Of a stretch of 64,000 nt of DNA, positions 46,060 to 57,953 are shown one piece after another. Made by a program: the position numbers and the translations under genes. The stretch comes from Boletus sp. NGJ (Eukaryota; Basidiomycota; Agaricomycetes; Boletales; Boletaceae). The stretch spans positions 310,001 to 374,000 of the forward strand of contig JAGTXK010000219.1 in assembly GCA_019096195.1 (NCBI GenBank). The letters are read 5' to 3'. Under the pieces are notes generated by a model. That model saw only the letters and a program-made list of their open reading frames with translations, searched no databases and was not told where the DNA came from. The first letter of the stretch is position 1; each line of letters opens with the position of its first letter.

Positions 46060-48482
46060 TAAGGCAACACTAAGCTCATAGGAGGCTTTGCTGATTTTTC
46101 GTTTGACTTTAAAAGGTCCATAGTGTTTGTTGTCAAATTTCATTGTTGATCAGTTGGTATGAATGTGGGTTCCTTCAAGAAGGACTTGTTGACCAACTGC
46201 ATAAGTCGTCAATAGTGCTACACATTTGTCATGACTCTTTTTCATGAGTTTAGTAGTTTTCTCCAGAGCTTTCTTTATGCTCTCATGGTGGGTCTTCATC
46301 TACTTGGTGAAGGTAATGGCAGATTCATTGCAGACTTAAACCTTTTCATTGGGAATGAGTGGTTGTTGTCCATAGTTAAGCAGGAAGGGTGATACACCAG
46401 TGGTGCTGATTGTCTGGGAGTTATGGATGAATTTAGCTAGGGAGAGCCATTCTGTCTAGTTGGTCTATCAATGGTTTACATAAATGCATAGGTATTTCTC
46501 AACCTCTCAGTTTACTCATTCCATCTGTCTGTCAGTTTGTGGGTAGTATACAGTAGATGGATTGGCTTGGATTCCAAGGAGGGAGTAGAGGTCTCACATG
46601 AACAATGAGACAAATTATGTTCCTCAATCTGAAATCACCTTGTATGGTATGCTGTGAAGTTTGAACATTTGGTTATGGAATATTGTAGCAACCCCTTGTG
46701 ATGTGATTATGTTCATAACAGGGGTGAGATGAATCATTTTTGAGAAATGTTGACAATGATGAGGATGACATTTTGCTATTAGATTTGGCAAGGGGGTCAA
46801 TTAGGTCTACTAATATGATTTCCCCATGGGGAGAATGGGATTTCATTTGGGTAGAGTGGAGTATGGAGAGACATTGTCTTTGCCTTGACTTTTTGACATA
46901 CATCACATCCTCTCATGTATTCTTATGAAGGGTGGGTGGGCTAGTAGTATTCACTTATGATTAAATTGCAGATTCATTTAATGCCTGGATGTCCAGTGAT
47001 TGGGTGACCATGGTTGGCAATAAGGATGTCTTTGCATAATTTGTCATCGTTGAGAATGTAAGTGAGGTTTCTCTGCTTCATAAAACTGTTTTCTCTTGTC
47101 CAGGGTAATTCTTTTTTTCGAGTTCTTCTTTGGCAAATCATTTGAGTTTATATTGGAATTTGGTGATCCATGATGTTATGCTACTCAAAGTGACTATGTT
47201 GAGGGAAACAGTATTAGTAAATATAGGATTTCATCATAGTGCTCATAGTGCCATAGTTTCATAGTTGTCATAGTAGTTTCATAGATAACTCATAGTGTTC
47301 ATAGTGTTATAGTATTGAAAGTGTATTCATAGTATCCATAGTATATTCATAATGTTCATAGTATCATAGTATCATAGTATCATAGCATTCATAGTACATT
47401 CATAGTAGTTATAGTCATAGTAGTAATTTTAAGCTAATTCTAATTCTAATTCTAAATCAAAAGTATACAAAAAGTGTAGTCAAAGGTGTAGTCAAATGTT
47501 GTACAAAAAGTGTGTAGTACAGTGTAGCAAAAATGTACACCAAATGTAGCAAAAGTGTAGCAAACAAAGTGTAGTAAAAAAAAGCAAACAAAAGCATAGC
47601 AGAGTGTACTACAGTGTAGCAAACAAAGTGTACCAAAAGTGTACCAAAAATGTAGACCTACACTCAAAAAAAATATCCAAGTCCATTTTTCCACACTTAG
47701 TGTTAAAAAGTGGACATTGTTTGCCAATGTTTGTGCCACCATTCAAGCCAGACTTCAAAACTTTCCCACACCTCTTGTTTTTTAATTTTATCCTTCTTTT
47801 CTTATTACATGAAGTCAACACTTCACTTTGTAAATCATTAGGATTAGGATTAGGGTTAATAAAATTATTATATGATTGAATTTGAAAATAGAATTGGCTT
47901 GAAATTAGATTAGAATTAGGATTTCCAAGCCACTATGGAAGCACTATGTATACTATGACATCACTATGATCACTATGGAAGTACTCTTTTCAAAGTCTGG
48001 CCTTCTGGATAGAGGATTGGCTGGGTTCGTTTTGCCAGGACAGTGAGTGAAAGTAAGGTGGTATTTCTGTACTATCTGCTGCCATCTGGCTTGACAATGA
48101 GAGAGATTCTGTGGATGATGGAAGAATTCTAAGTTCTTGTGATCCATAAGGATTTCAATTGGGTGAGCCGCTTCAAGAAGATAATGTTGCCATTCATTAA
48201 GGGTGAATATGATGGCTAGCATCTTAAGATCTGCAGCATGATAATTGTGTTCTGCATCATTAAGAGAATGAGAGATAAACACAATGGGGTGCCAAATGTC
48301 ATTGTGTTTTTGGAAGAGAACAGCATCAACTCCAATGCTGGAGCCATTGGCTTTAACATGATAGGGATTGGCATGGTGAGTGTAGAGGTGGAGGAGATAA
48401 TGTCTTTGAGAAGGTCGAAGGCTTTTTGGCAGTCTTTGATCTAGATAAAATCTTTCTTCACTGATGTGAGTGTGTTAAGTGG
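46060..48482 (-). pseudogene. Element B Pol relic (RNase H, integrase, linker)
   Basis: From right to left: RNase H IVFISHSLNDAEHNYHAADL, LNEWQHYLLEAAHPIEI, TDHKNLEFF-like and PGKTNPANPLSRRPDFEK; an AT-rich expansion (47,200-47,950); integrase with NEIPFSPW-like, DLIDPLAK and ITRGCYNIP; and linker KFDNKHYGPFKVKRK. Closest by eye to family C. Heavily decayed and AT shifted. Cut at 48,482 by LTR E'. Confidence 0.7.
47230..47640. repeat. AT-rich short-period repeats inside element B
   Basis: 47,230-47,430 repeats units around CATAGTATTCATAGT many times; 47,460-47,640 repeats units around CAAAAGTGTAGTA. Unit lengths vary. They fill the space where family C elements have the region between RNase H and the integrase zinc domain. 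Confidence 0.7.
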
Positions 48483-48596
48483 TGAAAGGAACAACCAACA
48501 AACGGATGGTGGAAGCCTATACCTGATATTCCGAGTGTTGCTAACTAAAGCAATATGCAAGGAAGTGAGAGGCAATTTCAAGACTAAGAGAGACAT
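48483..48596 (+). repeat. Family E LTR fragment (E'), broken by element D
   Basis: Starts TGAAAGGAACAACC and matches the first ~115 bases of the copy at 15,730 (CCTATACCTGATATTCC, GAGAGGCAATTTCAAG), then stops abruptly at the first base of D's LTR. Confidence 0.82.
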
Positions 48597-49167
48597 TGTT
48601 AAGAATGGACAACTCCGATGAAACTCCGAAGGACCGGAGCTACTTGAGGGTGTCGGGACTTGGCTCCACCTTATGTGGTGCGCCCTTGCTTGAGTCCGAT
48701 GTCCCGGATTTCGAAGACGTAGGAGGATCAGAGGTTTGGACTCAACGTAGTTGAACATCAAGTCAAGCAGAGGGTCGGAGTGAGTCGTCGAGACTCGGAC
48801 AGGAGACAGGAGGAGTGTTCAGAGTTGATATTCAAACTGACTTTACAGGAGTAGTACAGAGGGTTTATATACAATCAGAACGAAGGTATTAGTAATGGAG
48901 TTCGTAAGGTGTAATGAGTAACGGGATGGAGATGGGACCTCGCCGGAGCAGTGCTCCTAAGTGAGACAGACACTGGGTCGAGAGACAACTATAAGGCGGG
49001 ACTAGGATGGATGAAGAAGCATAGGTTATGTATGAAAGGAGAAGTATGAATACTATAGTGAGGGTGTTACAAGTCTGAGGGTATGAGGACATACTCCGAG
49101 GGAGAACGTGCCAGAGTTATGGACAGAGTGCCAGAGTTGGACTTGTTGAATTACATGGGATATGACA
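48597..49167 (-). repeat. D 3' LTR
   Basis: 571 bp; plus strand TGTTAAGAATGG...GGATATGACA. The polypurine tract AAGAGGGGGATAC (element orientation, 49,168-49,180) adjoins it, which sets the orientation. Confidence 0.78.
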
Positions 49168-49321
49168 GTATCCCCCTCTTAGGCCTGAACCCCTGAAGGC
49201 CTAGGTGAGAGACAATGCGGAGTGAAGAAAATTGGAGTGGAGGAAAAAATCGGAGTCTGAAAAAGGATATAAAGGGCAAAGGTGTGCCCCAGTCAATTCC
49301 GCATTACCCTTATTCCCTACC

Positions 49322-50126
49322 ATGTCCGACCTTAACAACATCAAGGAGTGGTCCGATGAACGCATCACAGAGAACGAGGTCGACAAGGACGAGGTCAGCG
49401 GGCCAAGTATGCCAAATGGCAGAGATGAGCACGGGCCTGGAAAGAGGAGGCGGAGAGGAGGGCACATGAGGAGGCTGAGGGGAAGGCACACAAGGAGGAA
49501 GAGAAGGTGCACTGTGAGGCTGAGGAGGAGGCTGTATGCAGGGTGAGTCATTTTAACTGGAGTTCAACAAAACTAACCAGACTTCACAGGCGGAGGAGGT
49601 TAGGGCATGTCAAAGCGTCAAACAGGGGAAGGAGAGGGAGGCAGCGGAGCAGTCGTGTGTCCACTGCGACAACCGGGGCCTCAAGTGTGTGCTCAGCCCC
49701 GGGAAGTCTAAGTCGTGCGTTGAGTGCTGCGACACAAAGGCGAAGTGCGAGCGGCCTGGCGAGGAGCAGCCGGAGAAGCGGAAGAAGAAGCAGAGGGTGG
49801 GGACCAGCGAGGCAGGGCCTAGCAGCTCCAACACAGATGAAGCAGCACCGGGGGTGCTACTGGGGCTAACAGAGATCCTTTGGGAGATCCGGGATGCCCT
49901 GAGGTCCCAGAACAGGCATTTGGAGCAGCAAAACGTGCTGCTAGAGCGCCTGGTCGACCTGAAGGTGGAGGAGGTGTACGGGAGTGGGGGGTTGGGCTCA
50001 GAGGAGATAGGGGAAGGGGAAGTAGAAGAGGCGGAGAAGGAGTTGGCGGGGTTGGCCATGGAGGAAATTGAGGAGGGAAGTGAGGAGACAGAGGAGAATG
50101 AAGGAGAGAAGGAGGAAATACTGTAG
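49322..50126 (+). pseudogene. Antisense gene in element D: Zn2Cys6 cluster plus coiled coil (N-terminus broken)
   Basis: Plus strand, opposite to pol. ATG 49,322 (MSDLNNIKEWSDERITENE), a one-base frame break and a TGA, then KEEAERRAHEEAEGKAHKEE; intron 49,543-49,589 (GTGAGT, CTAAC branch point, CACAG); exon 2 of 178 codons is fully open: CVHCDNRGLKC, SKSCVECCDTKAKC, which fits CX2CX6CX9CX2CX6C, the fungal binuclear zinc cluster. Then KRKKKQ (basic), SQNRHLEQQNVLLERLVDL (probable coiled coil) and a Glu-rich end, TAG at 50,124-50,126. The intron polarity proves the coding strand. Its 3' end converges on pol's stop with 26 bp between them. Possibly a DNA-binding regulator; function unknown. Confidence 0.72.
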
Positions 50127-50152
50127 TGTAGTGTAGTCCTCTTTTTTTTTCT

Positions 50153-53100
50153 TCAATGTATTCCCTTGTCTGATGATGCGGAGTGAGGTCCAGGCTTATC
50201 TGAATAGCAGGTGTGATAGTCCAAGACGAGTTTGGAAGCATGACCAAGCTTGGTGGCTAACAACCAAGAAGTCTCTTCATCTGTCCCTTCATAACCAGAC
50301 CAATGGACAAGGTATAGGAGTTTGCAGTTCCAGCGATGTTGATCTATCTTGAAATCGAGGATTTCCGAAACTTCATACTCTGGTTCTCTGTCTACTTCAA
50401 CCGGAGGTGGCGGAGGTTGTACCCAGTTAGATATTGTGTTGGGTACAGAGGGTTCTAATTGTGAGACATGAAAGACTGGATGAACGGACTTCATTGACTC
50501 GGGGAGTCGGAGTGTGAAGGAGTGAGAGCCTGCCTGTGCGATGATTGGGTAGGGCCCTAGGTTCTTCTCGGAGAATTTCTTCGAAGGCCTAGTGGAGCGG
50601 AAATACTTGGCTTTCATGAAGACCAGGTCACCAACTTTGAAGTCCAGTGCCAGAGATCGCCTAGCATCTGTGGGTCCTTGGTAACGCTTTTGGGCGGCAG
50701 CCATCTCTTCACAGAGGTATTCATGGAGGGAATTGAGGTTGATGGAGTATTCATGGGCTTTAGTGGAGGTGAGGTTGTGCTCGGGATGTACTGTAACATT
50801 GGGATGATAGCCTTTATTGGCGAAGAACGGGGAGACACCAGTAGTAGCACTCAGAGCGTTGTTGTATGTGAACTCCGCTAACGGGAGAAGTTCAGACCAG
50901 TTGTCTTGCTGGTAATTGCAATACACGCGGAGGTACTGTTCGAGTGTCTGGTTCATCCGTTCTGTCTGACCGTCTCCTTCAGGATGATAACTGGAGGTAA
51001 AGTGGAGGCGGATGTTAAGAGCTTTCCCAAGCAAGCGGAAGAAATGGGAGATGAATTCCGAACCTCGATCGGAGGTGATGTGAGAGGGAACTCCGTGCTT
51101 AGAAAAGACATGGAGTAGGAATAGTTTTGCCAAGTCCGGGGATGTTACTGTGTCATATGTCGGAATGAAAATGCACTGTTTGGATAATTGGTCTACAACG
51201 ACGAGGATAGCAGTAAATCCAGAGGATGAGGGGAGTTGCTCAATGAAATCCATAGAGATGGAATTCCATGGCTTCTCCGGGATGGGGAGTTGTTTCAACA
51301 ACCTGTAGGGTTGGTGTCTTGGAACCTTTGCATGGGCACAAGTGGTGCAGGAGGAGACATATTTTTTGATGAACATCCTTATCCTTGGCCAGGTGTATTT
51401 GTGGCGTACAAGTTCCAATGTCCAATTTTGGCCGAAATGTCCAGAGAGGGGATGGTCGTGTTTGTACTGGAGGACTCAGACTTGGAGGTCATTGGCATCA
51501 GGGATATAGATGCACTTGTTGAGATGGAGGAAGCTGTCTTTGTTGACTGACCAGCGTGAGTCTGGATTGGGAGTGGACATGTGGAGTTCGGCAAGTGGGT
51601 CAGAGGGGAGTGCAGATAGGATGTTGCTGTGGAGTTGCTCTATATCAAGCAGGGTGCTAGCCCGGAGTACCGGAGCTGCAAGATAAGTAGCGCAGAGGGA
51701 AGAAGCGAGCTGTTCCTGTGTAAAGATGGGGTGGAAATTATGCGGATTGACGTGAGCATAGTCCTTATCCCCCTCTTTGGGATAGACATCCCAGTGTCTA
51801 GTAAGGGTATCAGATTTCATGCCAAGTCATCCAGGGCGAAAGCGGACGATCATGTGGAATTGGGAGAGGAACTCCGACCACCAGGCTTGCCAGCGGGTCA
51901 GGAGTTTCGAAGTGGCGAAGTACTCCAGGTTCTTGTGGTCGGTGATGATGTCGATCGGGGTGCTAGAGCCTTCGAGATAGTGCCTCCAAGCCTGGAAAGA
52001 CTCATGGATGGCAAGGAGCTCCTTATCATGAGTGCCATAGTTGAGCTCCGGAGCGGTGAGCGTCCGTGAAAAGAAGGCAACAGGCCAGAGTTCTTCATCT
52101 GGACAACGGATGGAAAGAATCCCAGCGATGGCATAGTCGGAGGCATCGGTTTCTATGATCATCGGAGCATTGGGAGCCCAATGGGTAAGAATGGGAGCGG
52201 TGGTGAAGGCTTCCTTTAGCAAAAGGAAGGCGGATTGACAGTCATCTCCGAAGACCCAAGGAATACCCTTGCGGGTCAACCGGGTTAGTGGAATGACGAT
52301 GTTGGAGTAATTGGTGATGAAATGCTGGTAGAAATTGGTGAATCCAAGGAAGGATTGGATGTCCTTGACTTTATGAGGTTCCACCCAGTCCTGCACGGCT
52401 TTGACTTTGTCTGAAGACATTGTAAGGCCAGATGGAGTGATGATGTAGCTGAGGTACTCCGTAGTGTCGGTGGACCATTCACATTTCTTGGGTTTTGTGT
52501 ACAGGCCATGTTTGCGGAGTCATTGGAGGACTTCCTGGACATGTTCTCTGTGAGTGGTTTTATCTGCAGAGAAGATCAGGATGTCGTCCAGGTAGACAAT
52601 CACGCTAACATCTAAAAGATCTGCAAAAATGGTGTTGACAAACTGTTGGAAAGCTGTGAGGGCGTTGATAAGGCTGAACAGCATTACCAGCCACTCATAG
52701 GAGCCATAGCACGTTTGGAAAGATATTTTCCATTTGTCTCCGTTGGCAATGCGGACCAAGTGATAGCCATGCTGGAGATTGATCTTGGTGTAAATCTTAG
52801 CATGGCTTGGAGTGTCTAGGAGGTCGGAGATATAGGGGAGTGGATAGCGGTCTTTCTTTGTGATCTTGTTAAGTCCTCAGAAGTTGATGCAAAGGTGGAG
52901 TGAACCGTCCTTTTTGCGGACAAAGAGGACTGGGGCGGCATGGGCAGAGGAAGAGGGTCTGGTGAAGCCCATGGCTAGGTGCTCATCGAGGAAAGCATGG
53001 AGAGAGCCAAGTTTGGAGGTGGAAAGGGAGTATATGATTCCCAAGGGAGGAGAGGCTCCTTTCTCCAGGTCGATCTTCAGATCATGTTCCCAATGTGGAG

Positions 53101-53470
53101 CAAGCTGGGAAGCTTTGCTCTTGCTGAAAACATCCAGGAAGTCATGATATTCTGGAGGAACGCTGGAAAGATTGACTGGTTCTGGGGGAGTGATGGAAGC
53201 GGAGTGGAGATTGCTCTCCTGGGGACAGAGTTGCAAGCTGAATTGGACGGAGCCCTCAAGGCAACAAGCTAGTGCAAATGCTGGTGCACTAATGAGCGTG
53301 ATGGGCAGAGCTTTGCAGTCAGAGAAACGCGGTGGATCGGGTGGGGTGTCAGCCAGAGAAAGGGATTCTGGAGGCTGCGGAGGGGAGCTTGGGGTTGCTG
53401 GCAAATGCTGCTCAGATGAACGGAACGTGATACTGCTCGTGACCCAGTCAATCAACAGATTGTGGCAGGT
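50153..53470 (-). pseudogene. D Pol (protease tail, RT, RNase H, integrase, chromodomain)
   Basis: Right to left: LIDWVTSSITF (after the protease), PPEYHDFLDVFSKSKASQLA, RT with [16 protein letters not shown] (about 52,590), RNase H IETDASDYAIAGILS, TDHKNLEYF, integrase SCTTCAHAKVPRH, STAILVVVD-like FTAILVVVDQLSKQ, YHPEGDGQTERMNQ, linker NLGPYPIIAQAGSHSF, and a chromodomain YEVSEILDFKID...YLVHWSGYEGTDEETSW. Only about three or four stops (for example CINF-stop, VQEVLQ-stop, RFRPG-stop); the integrase half is one 421-codon open frame. Confidence 0.88.
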
Positions 53471-53818
53471 TGAAAGGAAAAGGCCTTAATATCCTTAGGG
53501 GCACAAGCGCGCTATCCACAGGAGAGAAAAGGAATTCCAAGACTAGCGAATACAGGTGTTGCTATACTACTTATATACTATCTTCGGTCCTTGGTTTAGG
53601 GCCGGTCATGGAAGCTGCTAGAATGTTCTCTATGACGTAGAGTGACGTAGTGGGGTCTAGACCGTTCTACGGGTATAGGGTTGTGGCGTGGTCTGACTGA
53701 TGTATGACGTATGGTCTAGGCATAAGGCCTAGATGCGAGATAACTATGTAATCGTTCGCGGGGGCAGTAAGTGTTAGCTAACTACAATAAATGAAAAGAA
53801 AATGTTTAGGTCGTTTCA
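53471..53818 (-). repeat. C2 3' LTR and polypurine tract
   Basis: 348 bp, TGAAAGGAAAAGG to GGTCGTTTCA on the plus strand; the tract AAAAAGGGGGTGA (element orientation) follows at 53,819-53,831. Contains the word GAATTCCAAGACTA at the place of C1's RNA start, with one base change. Confidence 0.86.
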
Positions 53819-53829
53819 TCACCCCCTTT

Positions 53830-56800
53830 TTAAGCGTTGAACTCCCGGTCGACGATGATACCAGTGAGCTGAGGATCGTTGAGAGGGTCGGGGATCTCGA
53901 AGAGGTAGTCGGGGAGGTGGTTGAGTGATGCGGTGTACGAGTAGAAGGAAGGGTTGTCGAATAGGGGTGTGCCAGGGAAGGCGCACGTTGGGCAATCGCA
54001 TTCACCATCTACGAGGGTACGAATGGCGGTGGAACTTCTCTATTGCCTGTGGGGCATGAGAGACATTCTTCTTGGGTTCCCATGTGCGTTCTTCCCGGGG
54101 GTATCCCTTCCAGTGTACTAAGTACTCCGTTTTACCACATCGCTTATGTGAGTTGGCGACGTGTTCGACTTCGTACTCTTCTTGTTGTTGGACGATAACC
54201 GGTGGTGGGGGTTTCGGTTTCACCTGAGAGGGGGAGGTGCTGGGGTGGTAGGGTGTGAGGAGTGATTTGTGGAAGACGGGGTGGATCCCCTTCCACGTCT
54301 TTGGGAGGTTGAGCTCATAGGAGGCTTCGCCCACCTTTCGCTTTACCCGGAATGGTCCATGTCATTTGTTATCGAACTTCTTTGTTGGCCGATCAGTCTG
54401 AATGTGTGTTCCTTCAAGTAGGACCTGTTGGCCAACAGTATATTCGATGGTGGGTGAGGCACGCTTGTTGTGTGAGGCCTTCATCGCCTACACTGCTTTC
54501 TCCAGTGCGTCCTTCGCTGAGTTGTGGTGTGTTTTGATTGTTTTGGCGAAGGATGCGGCGGATTCATTTCGTACTTCTACTCGCTTGTGGGGCAAGAGTG
54601 GTTGCTGCCTGTAATTGAGTAGGAAGGGTGAGACGCCGGTGGCACTGGTGGTTTGAGAATTATGGGCGAATTTGGCTAGTGGTAGCCATTCTGCCCAGTC
54701 AGTTTGGCGATGGTTTATGTATATGCGCAGATACTTTTCCACTTCTCGGTTGATGTGTTCTGTCTGGCTGTCAGTTTGGGGATGGTAGGCTGTAGACAGG
54801 TTGGCTTCAATGCCAAGGAGGGAGTAGAGGTCGCGCATGAAGGATGACACGAATTGAGTCCCCCTATCTGAGATTACCTTTCGTGGGACGCCATGGAGTT
54901 TGAATATTTGATCGCAGAAGATCATCGTGACTCCTTGTGATGTAATGGTGTCCATTACGGGCATAAGGTGGATCATTTTGGAGAACCGGTCGATGACGAC
55001 CAGAATAGCATTCTTGCCATCGGATTGGGGGAGGGGGCCAATCAAGTCTATGGAGATGATTTCCCATGGAGATGATGGGATTTCATTTGGGTGAAGCAGG
55101 GTGTTGATTGCCAAGGTTTTGGCTTTAACCTTCTGGCAGACGTCACATCCTTTCACGTATGATTCTACATCTCTACGTAGGGATGGCCAGTAATATTTGC
55201 TCATGATTAAGTCACGCGTTCGTCGGATACTGGGATGGCTGGTGATCAGGTGATCATGGTTTGCGATTAGGATGTCTTCTCGGAGTTTCACGTCATTTGG
55301 CACATACACGAGTGACTTCCAATAGACAAGTCCTTCTTTGCAGGTCCAGTGTGAGCCCTCTTTTTCTAGGCTGTCTTTAGCGAACTGCTCAAGTTTGTAC
55401 TGCATCTTGGTAATTCTTGTGAGTGTGCTTGCAGGTGTGATGGCCTTGAGGGAGACCGTGGTGGAGGTTGGCGAGGGGGGAGGTGAAAAAAGGGCATCGG
55501 GGAGTAGTGTTTGTGCGGTGTTATCAGATGTCACCCCCTTTTCAAAGTCTGGCCTCCGGGACAGAGGGTCGGCTGGATTTGTTTTGCCGGGTCGGTGGCT
55601 GATGACTACATGGTATTCCTGTAGTACCTGTTGCCAACGGGCCTGGTGTCGTGTGAGATCCTGGGGTTTGCAGAAGAACTCGAGGTTCTTGTGATCCGTC
55701 CAGATCTCGATTGGGAGTGCAGCCTCGAGGAGGTACTGACACTATTCGTTGAGTGCGAACATAATGGCAAGCATTTCCAGGTCGGCTGTGTGATAGTTCC
55801 GCTCAGCGTCGTTGAGGGAGCGGGAAATGAAGGCGACGGGGTGCCATACACCGTCGTGTCGTTGGGAGAGGATCGCGCCAATGCCAATGCCAGAGCCGTT
55901 GGTTTCGATGTGGTAGGGGTCATTGTTGGTTGGCATGGCCAGCGCGGGGGCGGAGGAGATGGTATTCTTGAGGGTTTGGAAGGCTTCTTGGCAGGCCGTC
56001 GTCCACTTGAAGTCTTTCTTTACCGATGTGAGCGTGTTTAGGGGACGCACGATCATGGCGAAGTTGTTTATGAATCGTCGGTAGAAGTTGAGAAATCCTA
56101 GGAATCCTCTTAGTGTTTTCTTCGAGGTGGGGACTGGCCAGCTTTTGATGGCTTCTACCTTCTTGTCGTCCATCTTTACCTTGTCTTGTGCGACAATGAG
56201 TCCGAGGAATTCGGTTTCTTGGACTTCGAAGTCGCATTTGTCATGGCGCAGGTAGAGGTGGGCGTCCCTCAGAATTTGTAGTACTTCTCGTACTACTTTT
56301 CGGTGTTCTTCAAGTGTCTTCATGAATATCATGATATCGTCTATGTAGACGATCACTATGCCTCGGTCCACCAAATTCTTGAACAACGCGTTCATCATAG
56401 TTTGGAACGTTACTGGAGAATTGGTGAGTCCAAAGAACATCATGAGCGGCTCGAATAGGCCACAGTTAGTCCGGAAGGCTGCCTTCCATTCGTTCCCATC
56501 GGCCATCTGTACATTGTTGTATCCCCATCTTATGTCAAATTTAGTGTAGTATTTGGCTGACTTGAGCTTGTTGACCAGTTCGTTGATGAGGGGGAGCGGG
56601 TAGCGATTTCGTTTTGTTACCGTGTTTAGCTTGCAGTAGTCTTCTATGGGGTGGAGGCGTCCATCCTTCTTTTTGATGAAGAAGAATGCCGAGGTGAAGG
56701 GGGATTTGGAGGGCCATATTCTTCCAGATTTGAGGTTTTCTTCGAGGAAGGCATCGAGTTCTTTTTGTTCACCGGGGTTGAGAGGGTAGACCTTGCAGTC

Positions 56801-57953
56801 CACCTCATGGTTTCCTGGGAGGAGCTCGATGGTGTGATTCCAAGGGTGTCTCGGGGGTAGGGCATCGAAGCTCTCTTTGTCGAAGACGTCCTTGAACTCG
56901 TGGACGTACTTTGGGGCTGCTTCCTCAAAGGTCTTTTTCTTTTTCTGAATGTAGTCTTTGATCGCTACTTCTGTTGCGACATTTCGATTTCTCATGTATT
57001 CTACTACATCGAGTTCGAATAAGCGATCGCCTTGTAAGGGCATGTAGTCTACATCCATTTCGTCCTCCTCTTCATCTACGTTATTCGTGATGTGGTCTCC
57101 CTTACAGCAGAAGGAGATCCTGCCCGTTTTCCAGTTGATGGCTGGGTTGTGAGTTTTCAGCCAGTCGTGACCAAGGAATATCGTGTTGGGCCCGAGGTTT
57201 GTCACTGCAAGGGCTAGTTGTTCCTTGTGATCATGTACTTGGAGTTCGAGTATCACGAACTTTTCTACTTTGCCTTCGGCATTTGGCGTGCCATCGGCAT
57301 TGTATACGGTGAGGGGACGGGGGAGAGAGTGAGTGGGTACCCCCTTTTTAGCTACGAAGTCCTCGTGTATCAAAGATCCTGTGCAGCCTGAGTCGATTAG
57401 TGCTTTGACTTCAGCTGTCTGGCGATCTGCAAGGGTCACCTTGATAGGGATTTCCAATGAGTTCCTCTTTGTGGCTCGAGGGGATGCCTTTCGGAACTTG
57501 GGCACGTGCTGTAGGTCACGAAGGACCCAGTACGCTTCCTTGTTCGAGAGTTTTCGGAGGTCCTGCACAAGGTCCCACACACTTCGATCACTCTTGTGTC
57601 GTGAATGAAGGACTTGAGGTGGCGGATGCTTTGTTCTACATCCGTGTTTTCCACCTGAGCCTTCGTCCAACGTATGGACCAGGGGTCCAACGTATTTAAC
57701 CAAGAGCAAGAGGATGTCTCTTCCTTTTGCGCTTCTTTTGGATGCTTACGGGGGACCATGTCGGCATCATTCAGTCCGTCAGCTTGTTTTGCTGACGGTG
57801 TGAACTTTACCTTTCGCGGCATGATGGTTATGTTTTTTATTGGCAGTGTGCTGGGGAGATTCACTCAGTTTTCTACTTCAGTCTCGTCAATGTCCAGAAC
57901 AGCAAATCAATTCTCTGACAATGACTTAGTTGGTACAGTAGGGCGACTGGTGT
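53830..57953 (-). pseudogene. C2 Pol, few lesions
   Basis: Protease [38 protein letters not shown] and RNase H IETNGSGIGIGAILSQ lie in one 655-codon open frame (57,709-55,742) that ends at a TAG where C1 has Trp (LNEW). The next frame (55,534-54,488) gives the integrase, GCDVCQKVKAKT, VIDRFSKMIHLMPV, YHPQTDSQTEHINR. Then a CAA-to-TAG change, and a chromodomain YEVEHVANSHKRC...YLVHWKGYPREERTWEP; a late frameshift precedes CDCPTC. A 2-base deletion upstream near 57,580 breaks the N-terminus. Confidence 0.87.

Larger units (their letters stand above)
48597..53470 (-). mobile_element. Ty3/gypsy chromovirus D, 3' part, with an antisense gene
   Basis: Minus oriented: 3' LTR at left, a plus-strand gene, then pol. 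Its gag and 5' LTR are missing because C2 inserted at 53,470. Distinct from families A and C in LTR and protein sequence. Confidence 0.85.

Noticed and set aside
47452-47742. Minus-strand ORF with repeated FCYTF-like residues as a membrane protein.
   Set aside because: It is the translation of AT-rich short-period repeats inside element B.
48597-53470. Element D and elements C as one composite transposon.
   Set aside because: Their LTRs, polypurine tracts and proteins differ, and the junction at 53,470/53,471 is a clean LTR start, so they are separate nested insertions.
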